From: Pandoraea aquatica
Lineage (GTDB): Bacteria > Pseudomonadota > Gammaproteobacteria > Burkholderiales > Burkholderiaceae
DNA length: 64,000 nt
Direction: 5' to 3'
Assembly: GCF_902459565.1 (NCBI RefSeq)
Contig: NZ_CABPSN010000003.1
Location: forward strand, 310,001 to 374,000
Shown piece by piece: positions 18,337 through 27,832 of this stretch. Position 1 is the stretch's first letter. The number at the start of each line of letters is the position of its first letter. The translations under genes and the position numbers were made by a program. Below the pieces are notes generated by a model. It was not told where the DNA came from. It did no database searches and saw nothing but the letters and a program-made list of their open reading frames with translations.

Positions 18337-19476
18337 TCACCCCGGCGCATGAATTCGCAGCGCCGGTATGGCGTGCAGCAGACGTAGCAGATCTGTCTGC
18401 CGCCGGCATCCCGTCTTGTCGAAGATATGTCGCAACTGCGTGCGCGCCGTATTGATGGCGACGTTGGCGTCCTGGGCGTATTGCGTCAGCTCACGGCCCT
18501 CGGCCAGGGCTTGTGCCAGACGCGCTTCCGCCGGTGACAGCCCGAACAGCACCTTGAGCGTGTAGGGACCGAGTGTGACGCGCCGGTCGAGTTCGCCGAT
18601 CGTCAGCATCGCCATCGGCTTTTCCCACGGCGCAGCACAGGCATGCGACTCGCGCAGCGGTAGCACCGTGACGACCCAGTGCTGCTGATTGTCGCCTTGC
18701 AGGCGATGGCTGCCCGCGACCGGCATCGGCGCGGTCGCGTGGGTGATCAGACGGCGCACTGCCTGTTCGTCGTTGGGCAGCACGGCGGTGAACTTCCCGC
18801 CGCGAATGCAGACGTTTCGCGTGACGCCGAGCCGTTGATGCGCAGCGACGTTCAGATAGTGCACATGGCCCGTCTCATCCGTAATGACGATGGCCATGTC
18901 CAGATGATCGAGCACCGCCATGCCGATGGCCGCCTGCGCCTGCAAGTGACGGGTGCCTGCCCGCAGACGTGCCGCGCGTGCGATGTGCTTGGTCAGAATT
19001 TCCAGTTCCGGCGCGTCGTCGGCGTCTTCGAACGGCACGTGATCGGGCGTGCGGAACACCGCCAGTAGCTCGCTGGTGCCGTCTGCGCCAGCCAGATGCA
19101 TGCCGTACGTATAACGCACGCCGTTGGGAATCAGAAAGTCGTTGAACAGCTCGCTACGGGCGACGTAGCGATCGCTCAGATGATGGTGGCACCGCATCGC
19201 GTGACCGATCGGCTGTTGCAGCATCAGCGCCACGCGCGGATCGGTGGGGGCGAGCTTCTCGAGGAACTCGCGGATGAGATCGGGAGGCGCGTTCAGTGAG
19301 TTGGATTCGCGCGTCGCGCGGTGGCGCACGCGATCCCAAGTCACCGAATGAAACCCGATACCGCCGGCCCACCGGTTGAAATCGCGCAATGCCCGATCCC
19401 AACACGCTTCGTCGAGCACGCCGTCGTAGCAGGTGCCGATCAGCGCATCGAGAGACAACTTCCCCGTGTCGTCCAT
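18337..19476 (-). CDS. LuxR family transcriptional regulator
   Basis: A 379-residue protein with a C-terminal LuxR helix-turn-helix (LSPAEARLAQALAEGRELTQ... TQLRHIFDKTGCRRQTDLLRLL, about 310-370). A central segment from about 200 to 300 (MAIVITDETGHVHYLNVAA) looks like a PAS-type sensor fold. The N-terminal part has no family I recognise, and there is no autoinducer-binding domain. The ATG at 19476 is chosen because AGGGGAGG lies 5 nt upstream. The gene stands alone with no obvious target. Confidence 0.85.
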   Translation of the reverse strand: MDDTGKLSLDALIGTCYDGVLDEACWDRALRDFNRWAGGIGFHSVTWDRVRHRATRESNSLNAPPDLIREFLEKLAPTDPRVALMLQQPIGHAMRCHHHLSDRYVARSELFNDFLIPNGVRYTYGMHLAGADGTSELLAVFRTPDHVPFEDADDAPELEILTKHIARAARLRAGTRHLQAQAAIGMAVLDHLDMAIVITDETGHVHYLNVAAHQRLGVTRNVCIRGGKFTAVLPNDEQAVRRLITHATAPMPVAGSHRLQGDNQQHWVVTVLPLRESHACAAPWEKPMAMLTIGELDRRVTLGPYTLKVLFGLSPAEARLAQALAEGRELTQYAQDANVAINTARTQLRHIFDKTGCRRQTDLLRLLHAIPALRIHAPG

Positions 19477-19618
19477 CATCGCCTCCCCTGGCTTTGTTTT
19501 GACGAACTTGTGTCCTGCCGTGCCCGCGCCAACATGCGTAACCCTTGTGGTTGCCTCTGACGGGCGTGTTACGCATGCTGGACATTCTGGCAAGCGACCT
19601 GACGGGGATCAATCGGGG

Positions 19619-20968
19619 TCAATGCTCGCGTTGTTGCACCGCCACATCCGGCGGTTCCCCGCGCGCTTCGCGCACGCCGTCCGGGTAGATGCGCACGAGC
19701 ACGATACGTGGCCCCTGCATCTTCTTCACAACCACCGAGAAGCCGTCGAAGTCGACCTTCTGGCCCTCGCGGGGCAGATAACCCAGCGCGTTCATGATGA
19801 GTCCGCCCACCGACTCGGCGTGCTCGCTCGGAATATCCAGGCCGAGCGCGCGCTCCAGCGTCAGGATTGGCAAGCTGCCGCGCCCGATGAGCGTGCCGTC
19901 TTCCATGCGGGTCCAGTCGTCTTCCGTCTGACGGAATTCGTCGCGAATCTTGCCGACCAGCGCGGAGAGCAGGTTGTCCAGCGTGAGGAAGCCGATGGGT
20001 TTCTGATCCGGCCATCCCACGATGGCAAAGTGCGGTGCACCCCGGCGGAAGCGGCTGAACAGCTCGCGAGCGGCCATGTCGGGCTTCACGCGCTCGACCG
20101 GGCGCGCCATGCTGCCCAGATCCTCGATGGACTGACCATGGTGCTCGGCCAGGAACAGATCCTTCAGGTGGACCACACCGAGCACGGTTTCGCCGTCGTT
20201 GTCGAAGAACGGATAGCGGCTGTAGCGATGGCGATAGGCCGTGTCCATGTTCTGCGCGAACGTGGCGTTACGACGGAACGCTGCGACTTCGCTCATCGGA
20301 CGCATCAGATCGGACACCGTCAGATCGCTGAAGTCGATGGCGTAGGCGACCACGTTCCAGTCGTCGCGCGAGAGTTTTTCGCTCGACGCGCCACGACGCA
20401 CGATCAGCTTGATTTCGTCGGCCGAGTAATGGGCATCGGTGCCATGCGACGGATCGAGTCCGGTCCAGCGCAGCAGGCGGTTGGCACTGTGGTTGAGCAC
20501 CCAGATGGCCGGGTACATCAGCCAGTAGAAGCCGTACAGCGGCGCGGCTGTCCACACGGACACGGCTTCGGGCATGCGCAACGCCATCGACTTCGGCGCG
20601 AGTTCGCCCACGACGATGTGCAGATACGAGATCGTGAAGAACGCGATGAAGAACGCGAGCCCGTGGATCAGCTCGGGCGAGGTGACGCCAGCGAGTTCGA
20701 ACAGCGGCGTGAGAATGCGAGCAAACGCGGGTTCGCCGATCCAGCCCAGACCGAGCGAGGCGAGGGTGATACCCAGTTGGCACGCAGAAAGGTAGGTATC
20801 GAGCTGGCCGTGGACCTTGGCCAGGATACGGCCGCGCCAACCGCGCTGGCGGGCAATGACATGAACGCGCGTCTGGCGCAGTTTGACGAGGCCGAATTCC
20901 GCCGCCACGAAGAAGCCGTTGAGCAACACCAGCAGGATCGCAGCGACGATCAGTAAGAAGTTTTCCAA
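19619..20968 (-). CDS. CNNM/CBS-domain membrane protein (HlyC/CorC family)
   Basis: A 449-residue protein with an N-terminal DUF21/CNNM membrane domain (about 1-195), a pair of CBS domains (about 210-335) and a C-terminal CorC_HlyC FAD-like domain. Family members are linked to magnesium or cobalt export and cation homeostasis. The best start is the TTG at 20968, which gives MENFLLIVAAILLVLLNGFF, the usual beginning of CNNM proteins. No strong ribosome site is visible. Upstream codons in the same frame do not look coding. Confidence 0.87.
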   Translation of the reverse strand: MENFLLIVAAILLVLLNGFFVAAEFGLVKLRQTRVHVIARQRGWRGRILAKVHGQLDTYLSACQLGITLASLGLGWIGEPAFARILTPLFELAGVTSPELIHGLAFFIAFFTISYLHIVVGELAPKSMALRMPEAVSVWTAAPLYGFYWLMYPAIWVLNHSANRLLRWTGLDPSHGTDAHYSADEIKLIVRRGASSEKLSRDDWNVVAYAIDFSDLTVSDLMRPMSEVAAFRRNATFAQNMDTAYRHRYSRYPFFDNDGETVLGVVHLKDLFLAEHHGQSIEDLGSMARPVERVKPDMAARELFSRFRRGAPHFAIVGWPDQKPIGFLTLDNLLSALVGKIRDEFRQTEDDWTRMEDGTLIGRGSLPILTLERALGLDIPSEHAESVGGLIMNALGYLPREGQKVDFDGFSVVVKKMQGPRIVLVRIYPDGVREARGEPPDVAVQQREH

Positions 20969-21015
20969 AATATAGGGAATGGGACGACAGGCCCGACAGT
21001 ATAAGTGACAAACAC

Positions 21016-21927
21016 TTAGGGACGATTTAGCAAGCGCCAACCCGGCATGGCAAAGGCTTCCACGAGGAAATCGATCATGGCGCGCACCTTGGCGCTCAGG
21101 TATTTGCGTGACGGATAGACGACATAGATGCCGCGCTCGCCCTGCGTGTATTCGGGGAGGAATTCGACGAGGCGTCCGTCGCGCAACGCGTCCTGCACGA
21201 GAAAGGCCGGTTGCAGGATGATGCCGCCCCCGGCGAGCGCCGCAGCCATGCACGTGTCGCCGTTATCGGCAATGAGGCGGGCGTGCGTCTGCACGGAGAC
21301 GGGGCCGTCCGGTCCGTCGAAATGCCATTCGCGACGGTGCAGGAAGTAGCTGTAACCGACCGTCTCGTGATGCGCCAGTTCGCTCGGATGCTTCGGTGTG
21401 CCGTGTTGTGCGAGATAGCCGGGCGATGCACACAGCACCAGACGCGTACCCGCCAGACGGCGATGAATGAGCGACGAATCGGGCAGCCGCGAGATGCGAA
21501 TCGCCAGGTCGTAGCCTTCGTCCACGATATCGACGAGCCGGTCGCTCAGCGTGATGTCCAGCGAGACTTGCGGGAATTGCGCGAGAAAGGCGGGCCAGAG
21601 CGGCGCGAGATGCAGCACCCCGAACGTGTGCGGGGCGTTGATCCGTAAGGGGCCAGCGGGTTCGCCGTCCTGCTCGCCGGCCATCGCGTCGGCTTCGTCG
21701 AGTTCAGCGAGGATCTGACGACAGCGCTCGACGTATCGCTGACCGGGTTCGGTCAGCGACAGCCGGCGCGTGGTGCGCTGGATCAGTCGCGTGCCCAGAC
21801 GCGCTTCGAGGTCTGCGACGTACCGTGAGACGGCCGTCTTCGAAATGCCCATCGACTCGGCCGCTTTGACGAAGCTGCCCGACTCGACCACGGCGATGAA
21901 GCACTCGATCTCGCGAAGTTTGTTCAT
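21016..21927 (-). CDS. LysR family transcriptional regulator
   Basis: A 303-residue regulator of the AaeR/DsdC-like group, starting MNKLREIECFIAVVESGSFV, with helix-turn-helix KTAVSRYVADLE and a standard effector domain. The gene starts 25 nt after the dioxygenase stop on the same strand, so it probably closes a doxX-dioxygenase-lysR unit rather than being divergent from its target. It may regulate that unit. Confidence 0.9.
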   Translation of the reverse strand: MNKLREIECFIAVVESGSFVKAAESMGISKTAVSRYVADLEARLGTRLIQRTTRRLSLTEPGQRYVERCRQILAELDEADAMAGEQDGEPAGPLRINAPHTFGVLHLAPLWPAFLAQFPQVSLDITLSDRLVDIVDEGYDLAIRISRLPDSSLIHRRLAGTRLVLCASPGYLAQHGTPKHPSELAHHETVGYSYFLHRREWHFDGPDGPVSVQTHARLIADNGDTCMAAALAGGGIILQPAFLVQDALRDGRLVEFLPEYTQGERGIYVVYPSRKYLSAKVRAMIDFLVEAFAMPGWRLLNRP

Positions 21928-21952
21928 GCCGGGTCCATGGGTGTCGATGGCG

Positions 21953-22789
21953 TTATTGTGCCAGCGCGCCGACTTCCGCGAGCGACGGGGCGGCGCTGCC
22001 GAACGCGAAGGCGTCCATGCGCAGCGCGCCGTAGGTCGAACCGGTGTCGAAGTGCGTCTGACGGGCAGGATCGTCGGCCGCGCCAAGGGCAACGTAGATC
22101 GGCAGCAGATGCTCGTCCGTCGGGTGCGCGCGCTCGGCGTGCGGCGCGCGGGCCCGATAGTCGAACAGGGCGTCCAGGTCCATGGCCGCCAGCCGCTCGG
22201 TGAACCACGTCGAAAACTCCGCCACGTACGGCGCTTCGGGGGCCGCTTCGCGTGCACCGCCCGGGGCGCGGAACACCTCGTGCAGATTGTGCGTGAAGCT
22301 GCCCGACGCCACGATCAGCACGCCCTCGCGAGCGAGCGGCGCAAGCGTCTGCCCGACCTGATACTGATATTCGGGACGCATATGCCGTTGCAGCGACAAC
22401 TGTGTGACCGGTACATCCGCATCGGGATACAGATAGCTCAGCGGCACCCACGCGCCATGATCGAGACCCCACTGATCGTCGGTGACGGCGGGCAGGCCGA
22501 CGTCCTTGAGCATCTGGACGGTGCGCTCGGCGAGTGCCGGCGCGCCCGGAGCGGGGTACTTCAGTTCATAGAGTTCGCGCGGGAAGCCGCCGAAGTCGTG
22601 GATTGTGCGTTGCTGCGCGAGGCTGCCCACGCGCGGTGTCGGCGTCGACCAGTGCGGCGAAATCACAAGGATCTCCTTGGGACGCGGCACCGCACGCCCC
22701 AGCGCCGTCAGCAACGGACCGGTGCGGCCCGGTTCGACCGCGAGCAACGGCGAGCCGTGGGAGACGAAGAGGGTGGGAAGGGCAGACAT
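21953..22789 (-). CDS. DODA-type extradiol aromatic ring-opening dioxygenase (YgiD-like)
   Basis: A 278-residue class III extradiol dioxygenase, related to 4,5-DOPA dioxygenase and E. coli YgiD. Metal ligands are recognisable at FVSHGSP (His near 12), ISPHWS (His near 46) and SFTHNLHE (His near 166). Substrate is unknown. The ATG at 22789 has GGAG 8 nt upstream; the ATG at 22798 is too close to that site. Confidence 0.88.
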   Translation of the reverse strand: MSALPTLFVSHGSPLLAVEPGRTGPLLTALGRAVPRPKEILVISPHWSTPTPRVGSLAQQRTIHDFGGFPRELYELKYPAPGAPALAERTVQMLKDVGLPAVTDDQWGLDHGAWVPLSYLYPDADVPVTQLSLQRHMRPEYQYQVGQTLAPLAREGVLIVASGSFTHNLHEVFRAPGGAREAAPEAPYVAEFSTWFTERLAAMDLDALFDYRARAPHAERAHPTDEHLLPIYVALGAADDPARQTHFDTGSTYGALRMDAFAFGSAAPSLAEVGALAQ

Positions 22790-22880
22790 GGCATTCACTC
22801 CGGCAAAACAACGCTAAACGACATCACGACAGAATCAGGCGGCGTACGACTTGGCAGGCTTTACTGACGGGCTTTGGCGA

Positions 22881-23285
22881 TTACGCGGTGCGATTGCGAC
22901 GAATCGCGAAAGCACCGTCACCCAGCAAGGCCACGGCCAACAGGCCCACGACCCAGAACGCCGGGAATTCCCAGCCACCGCCCTTGTTGGTGAACAACCA
23001 GCCGTTGTGGCCGTGCACCGAGACGATGGTACCGAGCATCAGAGCGGCGAGCGGCAAGGCGGCCCAGCGAGCGTAGAAGCCGGTGATCAGCATGAGGCCA
23101 CCGATCAGTTCCAGCGCCATCGTGACATAGGCGACGACCGGCGGCAGGCCAAGCGAGCCCATGAAGCCGACGAAGCCGGGCACGGTGAAGACGAACACCT
23201 TCAGCGACAAATGCGAAAGGAACAGGATACCCAGCGAGACGCGCAGCAGCAGGGCAGCGTACGGGGCAGTTTTGGTATCGATCAT
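22881..23285 (-). CDS. DoxX family membrane protein
   Basis: A 134-residue protein with four hydrophobic helices and the DoxX core (LLLRVSLGILFLSHLSLKVF... VTMALELIGGLMLITGFY). Members are small quinone- or redox-linked membrane proteins of poorly defined role. It often neighbours DODA-type dioxygenase genes in Burkholderiales, as here (91-nt gap). GGAG lies 6 nt before the ATG at 23285; codons further upstream do not look coding. Confidence 0.87.
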   Translation of the reverse strand: MIDTKTAPYAALLLRVSLGILFLSHLSLKVFVFTVPGFVGFMGSLGLPPVVAYVTMALELIGGLMLITGFYARWAALPLAALMLGTIVSVHGHNGWLFTNKGGGWEFPAFWVVGLLAVALLGDGAFAIRRNRTA

Positions 23286-23456
23286 GACAAGCTCCGGTGA
23301 GGGAATAAGGGTCGGCTCGGCCATCGACGGTGACGGGTGAAGGTGCAACGTCGACGACTGACTTAGCCCCAATTCTAGGGAGCGAGATCGTGCAGATAAA
23401 CGAGCGGTGAAGGGATTGATTGTCCCGTTGACAGGGATAATGCGGGGGTGATGCTG

Positions 23457-23498
23457 GCGATGCAAGCGTCCCGGGTCACCCGGGGGGGCTTGCATCGC
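23457..23498 (-). other. Nested stem-loop downstream of glcF
   Basis: GCGATGCAAGC (23457-23467) pairs perfectly with GCTTGCATCGC (23488-23498). Inside, CCCGGG pairs with CCCGGG around a 3-nt loop. It lies 28 bp beyond the glcF stop. No T run follows on either strand, so it may act as a transcript 3'-end stabiliser or a factor-assisted terminator. Confidence 0.6.
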
Positions 23499-23525
23499 GC
23501 AGGATTACGTCGGCCGCTCAGTCGC

Positions 23526-24776
23526 TCAGGCCGTCGCAATCATCCGGTCGAGCAGTTCGACCCAGTGCTGAACCGGTGCGTGGTCACGGGCGTGTTCGCC
23601 CTTGGCCGTCGCTTGCAAATGGCAGATGCAGCCGACGTTGGCCGACACGACCAGTTCGGGGTCGAGTGCGTCGAGCGACTTCCATTTGGCATCGCGCAAC
23701 TGATGCGACAGATCCGGTTGCGTGACGGAATACGTCCCGGCCGAGCCGCAGCAGATGTGGCTGTCCTGCGGCAGCATGACGTTCACGCCCACGCCCGCGA
23801 GCACCTTCTCTACCACGCCCTTGAGTTGCTGGCCGTGTTGCAGCGTGCAGGGCGGGTGATAGGCGATCTTGCCGGACTTTCTGTTCGGCACACGCTTTTG
23901 CAGCGCTTCCAGATTGTCGAGCAGCACTTCCGACAGATCGCGGGCGAGTTCGGAGACCCGCTGTGCCTTGCCTGCGTACTTCGGATCGTGCCGCAGCAGA
24001 TGACCGTATTCCTTGATCGTCGCGCCGCATCCCGACGCGTTGATCACGATGGCTTGCGCACCGGCTTCGATCTCGGGCCACCAGGCGTCGATGTTGCGGC
24101 GGGCATCGTCGAGACCGTCGTCGTGATAGTTCAGGTGCAGACGGATCGCGCCGCAGCAGCCGGCGGACGAGGGACGCACCATCTCGATGCCAAGGGCGTC
24201 GAGCACACGGGCGGTGGCCTTGTTGACGTTCGGCAGCATGGCCGGTTGCACGCAGCCTTCGAGCATCAGCATGCGGCGTGTGTGCTTCGCTTGCGGCCAA
24301 CTGCCGGAGCGTTGACGGTGCGGGACCTTCTCGCGCAGCGAGCGCGGCAGCAGCGTGCGGAACTGCTGGCCGAGGCGCAGGGCCGGCGAGAACAGGGTGC
24401 GGTTGGGCAGCACGTGGGCGAGGGTCCAGCGCACAGCGCGCTCACCGGCGGGACGGCCGACCTTGGCGTCGATATGACGGCGGCCGATGTCGGCAAGACG
24501 CCCGTATTGCACGCCCGAGGGGCAGGTCGATTCGCAACTGCGGCAGGTCAGGCAACGGTCCAGGTGGCGCTGCGTTTCGCGCGTCACGGTCTGGCCTTCG
24601 ACCATCTGCTTGATCAGATAGATACGCCCGCGCGGGCCGTCGAGTTCGTCGCCCAGCAACTGATAGGTCGGGCAGGTCGCGGTACAGAATCCGCAATGCA
24701 CGCATTTGCGGAGAATGGCTTCGGCTTCGTCGCCGTCCGGTGTCTGACGAAGGAATTCTGCGAGGTTCGTTTGCAT
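23526..24776 (-). CDS. glcF: Glycolate oxidase iron-sulfur subunit GlcF
   Basis: The electron-transfer subunit of membrane-linked glycolate oxidase (GlcDEF), which oxidises glycolate to glyoxylate. The 416-residue product has two [4Fe-4S] motifs near the N-terminus (CVHCGFCTATCP and CLTCRSCESTCP) and two CCG cysteine-rich domains (GCCGAIRLHL near 200 and CCGSAGTYS near 340). It is the last gene of glcD-glcE-glcF, 18 nt after glcE. Confidence 0.96.
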   Translation of the reverse strand: MQTNLAEFLRQTPDGDEAEAILRKCVHCGFCTATCPTYQLLGDELDGPRGRIYLIKQMVEGQTVTRETQRHLDRCLTCRSCESTCPSGVQYGRLADIGRRHIDAKVGRPAGERAVRWTLAHVLPNRTLFSPALRLGQQFRTLLPRSLREKVPHRQRSGSWPQAKHTRRMLMLEGCVQPAMLPNVNKATARVLDALGIEMVRPSSAGCCGAIRLHLNYHDDGLDDARRNIDAWWPEIEAGAQAIVINASGCGATIKEYGHLLRHDPKYAGKAQRVSELARDLSEVLLDNLEALQKRVPNRKSGKIAYHPPCTLQHGQQLKGVVEKVLAGVGVNVMLPQDSHICCGSAGTYSVTQPDLSHQLRDAKWKSLDALDPELVVSANVGCICHLQATAKGEHARDHAPVQHWVELLDRMIATA

Positions 24777-24794
24777 CGTTCTGTATTTAGCGAT

Positions 24795-25964
24795 TTACCG
24801 GTACAACCGATGACGGTTGAAGATGCGGCTCGGATCGAATGCTTGTTGCAGACGCTCGCCGATAGCTTGCAGTGCGGCGCTCTGAGGCGTAAATACGTGC
24901 TCTGCGCCAGCCGACTTGCTGCCGTGGCGAAACAGCGTAGCATGCCCGCCGACCGCTGCGGCGATTGCGCGAATTTCACTCGCCGAGCGCGGCGTGATCC
25001 ACCATCGCTGCGCACCGCCCCATTCGACGAGATGGCCGTCGCTCTCAACGAGCGGTGGCGTAGTCGGCGGCACCGACAGACGCCATAGCGGCTGCCCCTC
25101 TCCCTGTACCGGCGCGGTGGCGAAAAACGGGTGCGTTTGCTCGCGCAGTGACGCCCAGAAAGCATGCGCTTCGAGGGCGTCGACGTGACGGCCACCCATC
25201 GTGACGCGGGCGGCGTCGATGGCGGCAGCGGCACCGCCGAGGCGCACGCTCAACACACCGTCGTGCCACGCCGAGCCCATGAGCGGCAGCGGCTGACCGC
25301 CCCAGCGGTTGAGCTGGTCGATGGCCTGCGCCTGCATCAGATCGAAGCGCAACGTCGCCTCCGCCACCGGGCAGGGCAGCACCTTGATCGAGAGTTCGAG
25401 CAGGATGCCCAGTGTGCCGAGTGCACCGGCGAGCACACGCGAGACGTCGTAGCCTGCCACGTTCTTCATCACCTGCCCGCCGAAATGCAGCACCTGCCCG
25501 TGTCCGTTCATGACGACTGCGCCGAGCACGAAGTCGCGCGGTGCGCCGACGTGCGGGCGACGCGGCCCGGCGAGCCCGGCAGCGATGCAGCCGCCCAGCG
25601 TCGCACCGGGTCCGAAGTGGGGCGGCTCGAACGGCAGCATCTGGCCACGCTCGGCGAGCGCGGCTTCGATCTCCACGAGCGGGGTGCCAGCACGCGCGGT
25701 AATCACGAGTTCGGCCGGATCGTACGAGACGATGCCGCGATAGGCGCGCACGTCGAGCGGTTCGCCCGCGGGCGTCTCACCGTACCAGCGCTTCGTGCCG
25801 CCGCCTTGAATGTCGAGCGGCACACCGCTGGCAGTCGCAGCGAGCACGCGCTCGCGGATCGCGGCGAGCACCTGTGCGGCGCGGCTCGCTTCGCTGTCGG
25901 GGGATGACGATGGCGGCGGTGGCGTGAGCGGCACCGCCGACGCCGTCTGAAGGACTTGCGACAT
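24795..25964 (-). CDS. glcE: Glycolate oxidase FAD-binding subunit GlcE
   Basis: A 389-residue flavoprotein subunit of glycolate oxidase. The PCMH-type FAD domain covers about 35-210, with DIQGGGTKRWYG and HFGPGATLGGCIAAGLAGPRR. The C-terminal part is the short GlcE type lacking the full oxidase domain of GlcD. The ATG at 25964 shares one base with the glcD stop (TGATG), indicating translational coupling. Confidence 0.95.
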   Translation of the reverse strand: MSQVLQTASAVPLTPPPPSSSPDSEASRAAQVLAAIRERVLAATASGVPLDIQGGGTKRWYGETPAGEPLDVRAYRGIVSYDPAELVITARAGTPLVEIEAALAERGQMLPFEPPHFGPGATLGGCIAAGLAGPRRPHVGAPRDFVLGAVVMNGHGQVLHFGGQVMKNVAGYDVSRVLAGALGTLGILLELSIKVLPCPVAEATLRFDLMQAQAIDQLNRWGGQPLPLMGSAWHDGVLSVRLGGAAAAIDAARVTMGGRHVDALEAHAFWASLREQTHPFFATAPVQGEGQPLWRLSVPPTTPPLVESDGHLVEWGGAQRWWITPRSASEIRAIAAAVGGHATLFRHGSKSAGAEHVFTPQSAALQAIGERLQQAFDPSRIFNRHRLYR

Positions 25965-27622
25965 CAGAACCTCGGCAGATCGGGATGGGGGAGCAGGCCG
26001 CCGCGCACATGCATCTTGCCGTACTCGGCGCAGCGCGCGCGGGTGGGAATGCCTTTGTCGGCGTTGAGCAGGCCAGCGGGATCGAAGGCGCGCTTCACGG
26101 CGAAGAAGGCGTCGCGCTCGGCTTCGGAAAACTGCACGCACATCGAGTTGATCTTCTCGATGCCGACGCCATGCTCGCCGGTCACCGTCCCGCCCAGTTC
26201 GACGCACGCCTCGAGAATGTCGCTGCCGAAGGCTTCGGCGCGGTGCCATTCGTCCAGATCGTTGCCGTTGAACAGGATCAGCGGATGCATGTTGCCGTCG
26301 CCCGCGTGGAAGACGTTGATGCAACGCAGCCCGTATTGCACCTCCATCGCCTCGATACGCTTGAGCAACGTGCCGATCGTGCGACGCGGAATGGTGCCGT
26401 CCATACAGTAGTAGTCGGGCGAGATGCGACCGGCAGCGGGGAAGGCGTTTTTGCGCCCTGACCAGAAGCGCAGACGTTCAGCCTCCGAGGCCGAGACCTG
26501 GATGCGCGTCGCGCCCGAAGCGCGCAGGACGGCCGAGACGCGGGCGATTTCTTCGGCGACTTCCTCCGGTGTACCGTCGGATTCGCACAACAGGATGGCG
26601 GCGGCGTTCAGATCGTAACCGGCGTGCACGAACTCTTCGACGGCCTGCGTCGCTGGCTTGTCCATCATCTCGAGACCGGCCGGGATGATGCCTGCGGCGA
26701 TGATCGCGGCGACCGCGTTGCCGCCCGCTTCGACGTCGTCGAAACTCGCCATGATGACTTGCTGAACTTGCGGCTTCGGCACGAGCTTGACCGTGATTTC
26801 CGTCACGACGCAGAACATCCCCTCACTACCGATGAACACCGACAGCAGGTCGAGGCCAGGGGAATCGAGTGCGTGGGAGCCGAATTCGACGATCTCGCCG
26901 TCCATCGTCACAGCCCGCACGCGCAGGACGTTGTGCACGGTGAGGCCGTACTTCAGGCAGTGCACACCGCCGGAGTTCTCGGAGACGTTGCCGCCGATGG
27001 TGCACGCGATTTGCGAGGACGGATCCGGCGCGTAGTACAGCCCGTAGGGCGCAGCGGCTTCCGAGACGGCAAGGTTGCGTACGCCCGGCTGCACGGTGGC
27101 GGTGCGGGCGTAAGCGTCGACTTCCAGAATGCGCTTGAACTTCGCGAGCGACAGCACGATGCCGTCGGTGATCGGCATGGCACCGCCGGACAGGCCGGTG
27201 CCCGCGCCGCGTGGCACGACGGGAACGTTGTTCGCGTGGCACGCACGCAGAATGCGGCAGACCTGATCTTCGTCGGCAGGCAATACGACGGCCAGCGGCA
27301 GCTTGCGATAGGCGGCCAGGCCGTCGCATTCGTACGGCGTGATCTGTTCGCGGTCGGTGAGCCATTGGGCGTCGGGCACAGCGGCCCGCAAGGCGGCCCG
27401 CAAGGCGGCCAGCCGGGCGACGCGCGTGGCGTCGTTCAGCGTGTCGAAGACCGGCTCGTTCGCGCGAGCGGTATCGAAGGCGGCGGCCGTCACTGCGGGG
27501 CTCGCTGACATCGGCGATACAGGTGTCATGGGCATGGGCGGCGCTGACACGGGAGAAGGAAGGGGCGACGCATTCGATGCCATCTGGCTTGCTCTCGGAC
27601 GATCGTTGACGTGTAATGACAT
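25964..27622 (-). CDS. glcD: Glycolate oxidase subunit GlcD
   Basis: The catalytic FAD subunit of glycolate oxidase. It has a PCMH FAD-binding domain (VPVVPRGAGTGLSGGAMPITDG, IGGNVSENSGGVHCLKYG) and an FAD-oxidase C domain ending in GEHGVGIEKI and FDPAGLLNADKG. I chose the ATG at 27622, with AAGG 7 nt upstream, giving 552 residues. An upstream ATG at 27676 would put the operator palindrome inside the gene. The first 60 residues are low-complexity and longer than in E. coli, so a start at 27583 is also possible. Confidence 0.93.
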   Translation of the reverse strand: MSLHVNDRPRASQMASNASPLPSPVSAPPMPMTPVSPMSASPAVTAAAFDTARANEPVFDTLNDATRVARLAALRAALRAAVPDAQWLTDREQITPYECDGLAAYRKLPLAVVLPADEDQVCRILRACHANNVPVVPRGAGTGLSGGAMPITDGIVLSLAKFKRILEVDAYARTATVQPGVRNLAVSEAAAPYGLYYAPDPSSQIACTIGGNVSENSGGVHCLKYGLTVHNVLRVRAVTMDGEIVEFGSHALDSPGLDLLSVFIGSEGMFCVVTEITVKLVPKPQVQQVIMASFDDVEAGGNAVAAIIAAGIIPAGLEMMDKPATQAVEEFVHAGYDLNAAAILLCESDGTPEEVAEEIARVSAVLRASGATRIQVSASEAERLRFWSGRKNAFPAAGRISPDYYCMDGTIPRRTIGTLLKRIEAMEVQYGLRCINVFHAGDGNMHPLILFNGNDLDEWHRAEAFGSDILEACVELGGTVTGEHGVGIEKINSMCVQFSEAERDAFFAVKRAFDPAGLLNADKGIPTRARCAEYGKMHVRGGLLPHPDLPRF

Positions 27623-27632
27623 TGACGGACCT

Positions 27633-27660
27633 TGGTCTACTGGTAGACTGGTCGACCAGT
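27633..27660. promoter_or_regulatory. Overlapping palindromes, putative GlcC-type operator
   Basis: ACTGGTCGACCAGT at 27647-27660 is a perfect 14-bp palindrome with the FadR-type core TGGT-CG-ACCA. The left neighbour GTCTAC-TG-GTAGAC is a second, nearly perfect dyad. They lie 11-40 nt before the glcD start and between glcD and the divergent GntR gene, fitting glycolate-responsive control. Confidence 0.75.
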
Positions 27661-27832
27661 TGTCGGATGACGTCATCGTAAAGGGAATGATCTGATTCCG
27701 ACTAGCGGGTTAACCCTAGATTTAACGTCGATCCTCTAGCGCGCTGGGATGACGGGCCGCAGGGGAGCCCTGAGCGAAGCCGCATCCTGTATCGTGGCGT
27801 CTGTGATTTTTCTGTCGAGAGCCGAAGCCGAC

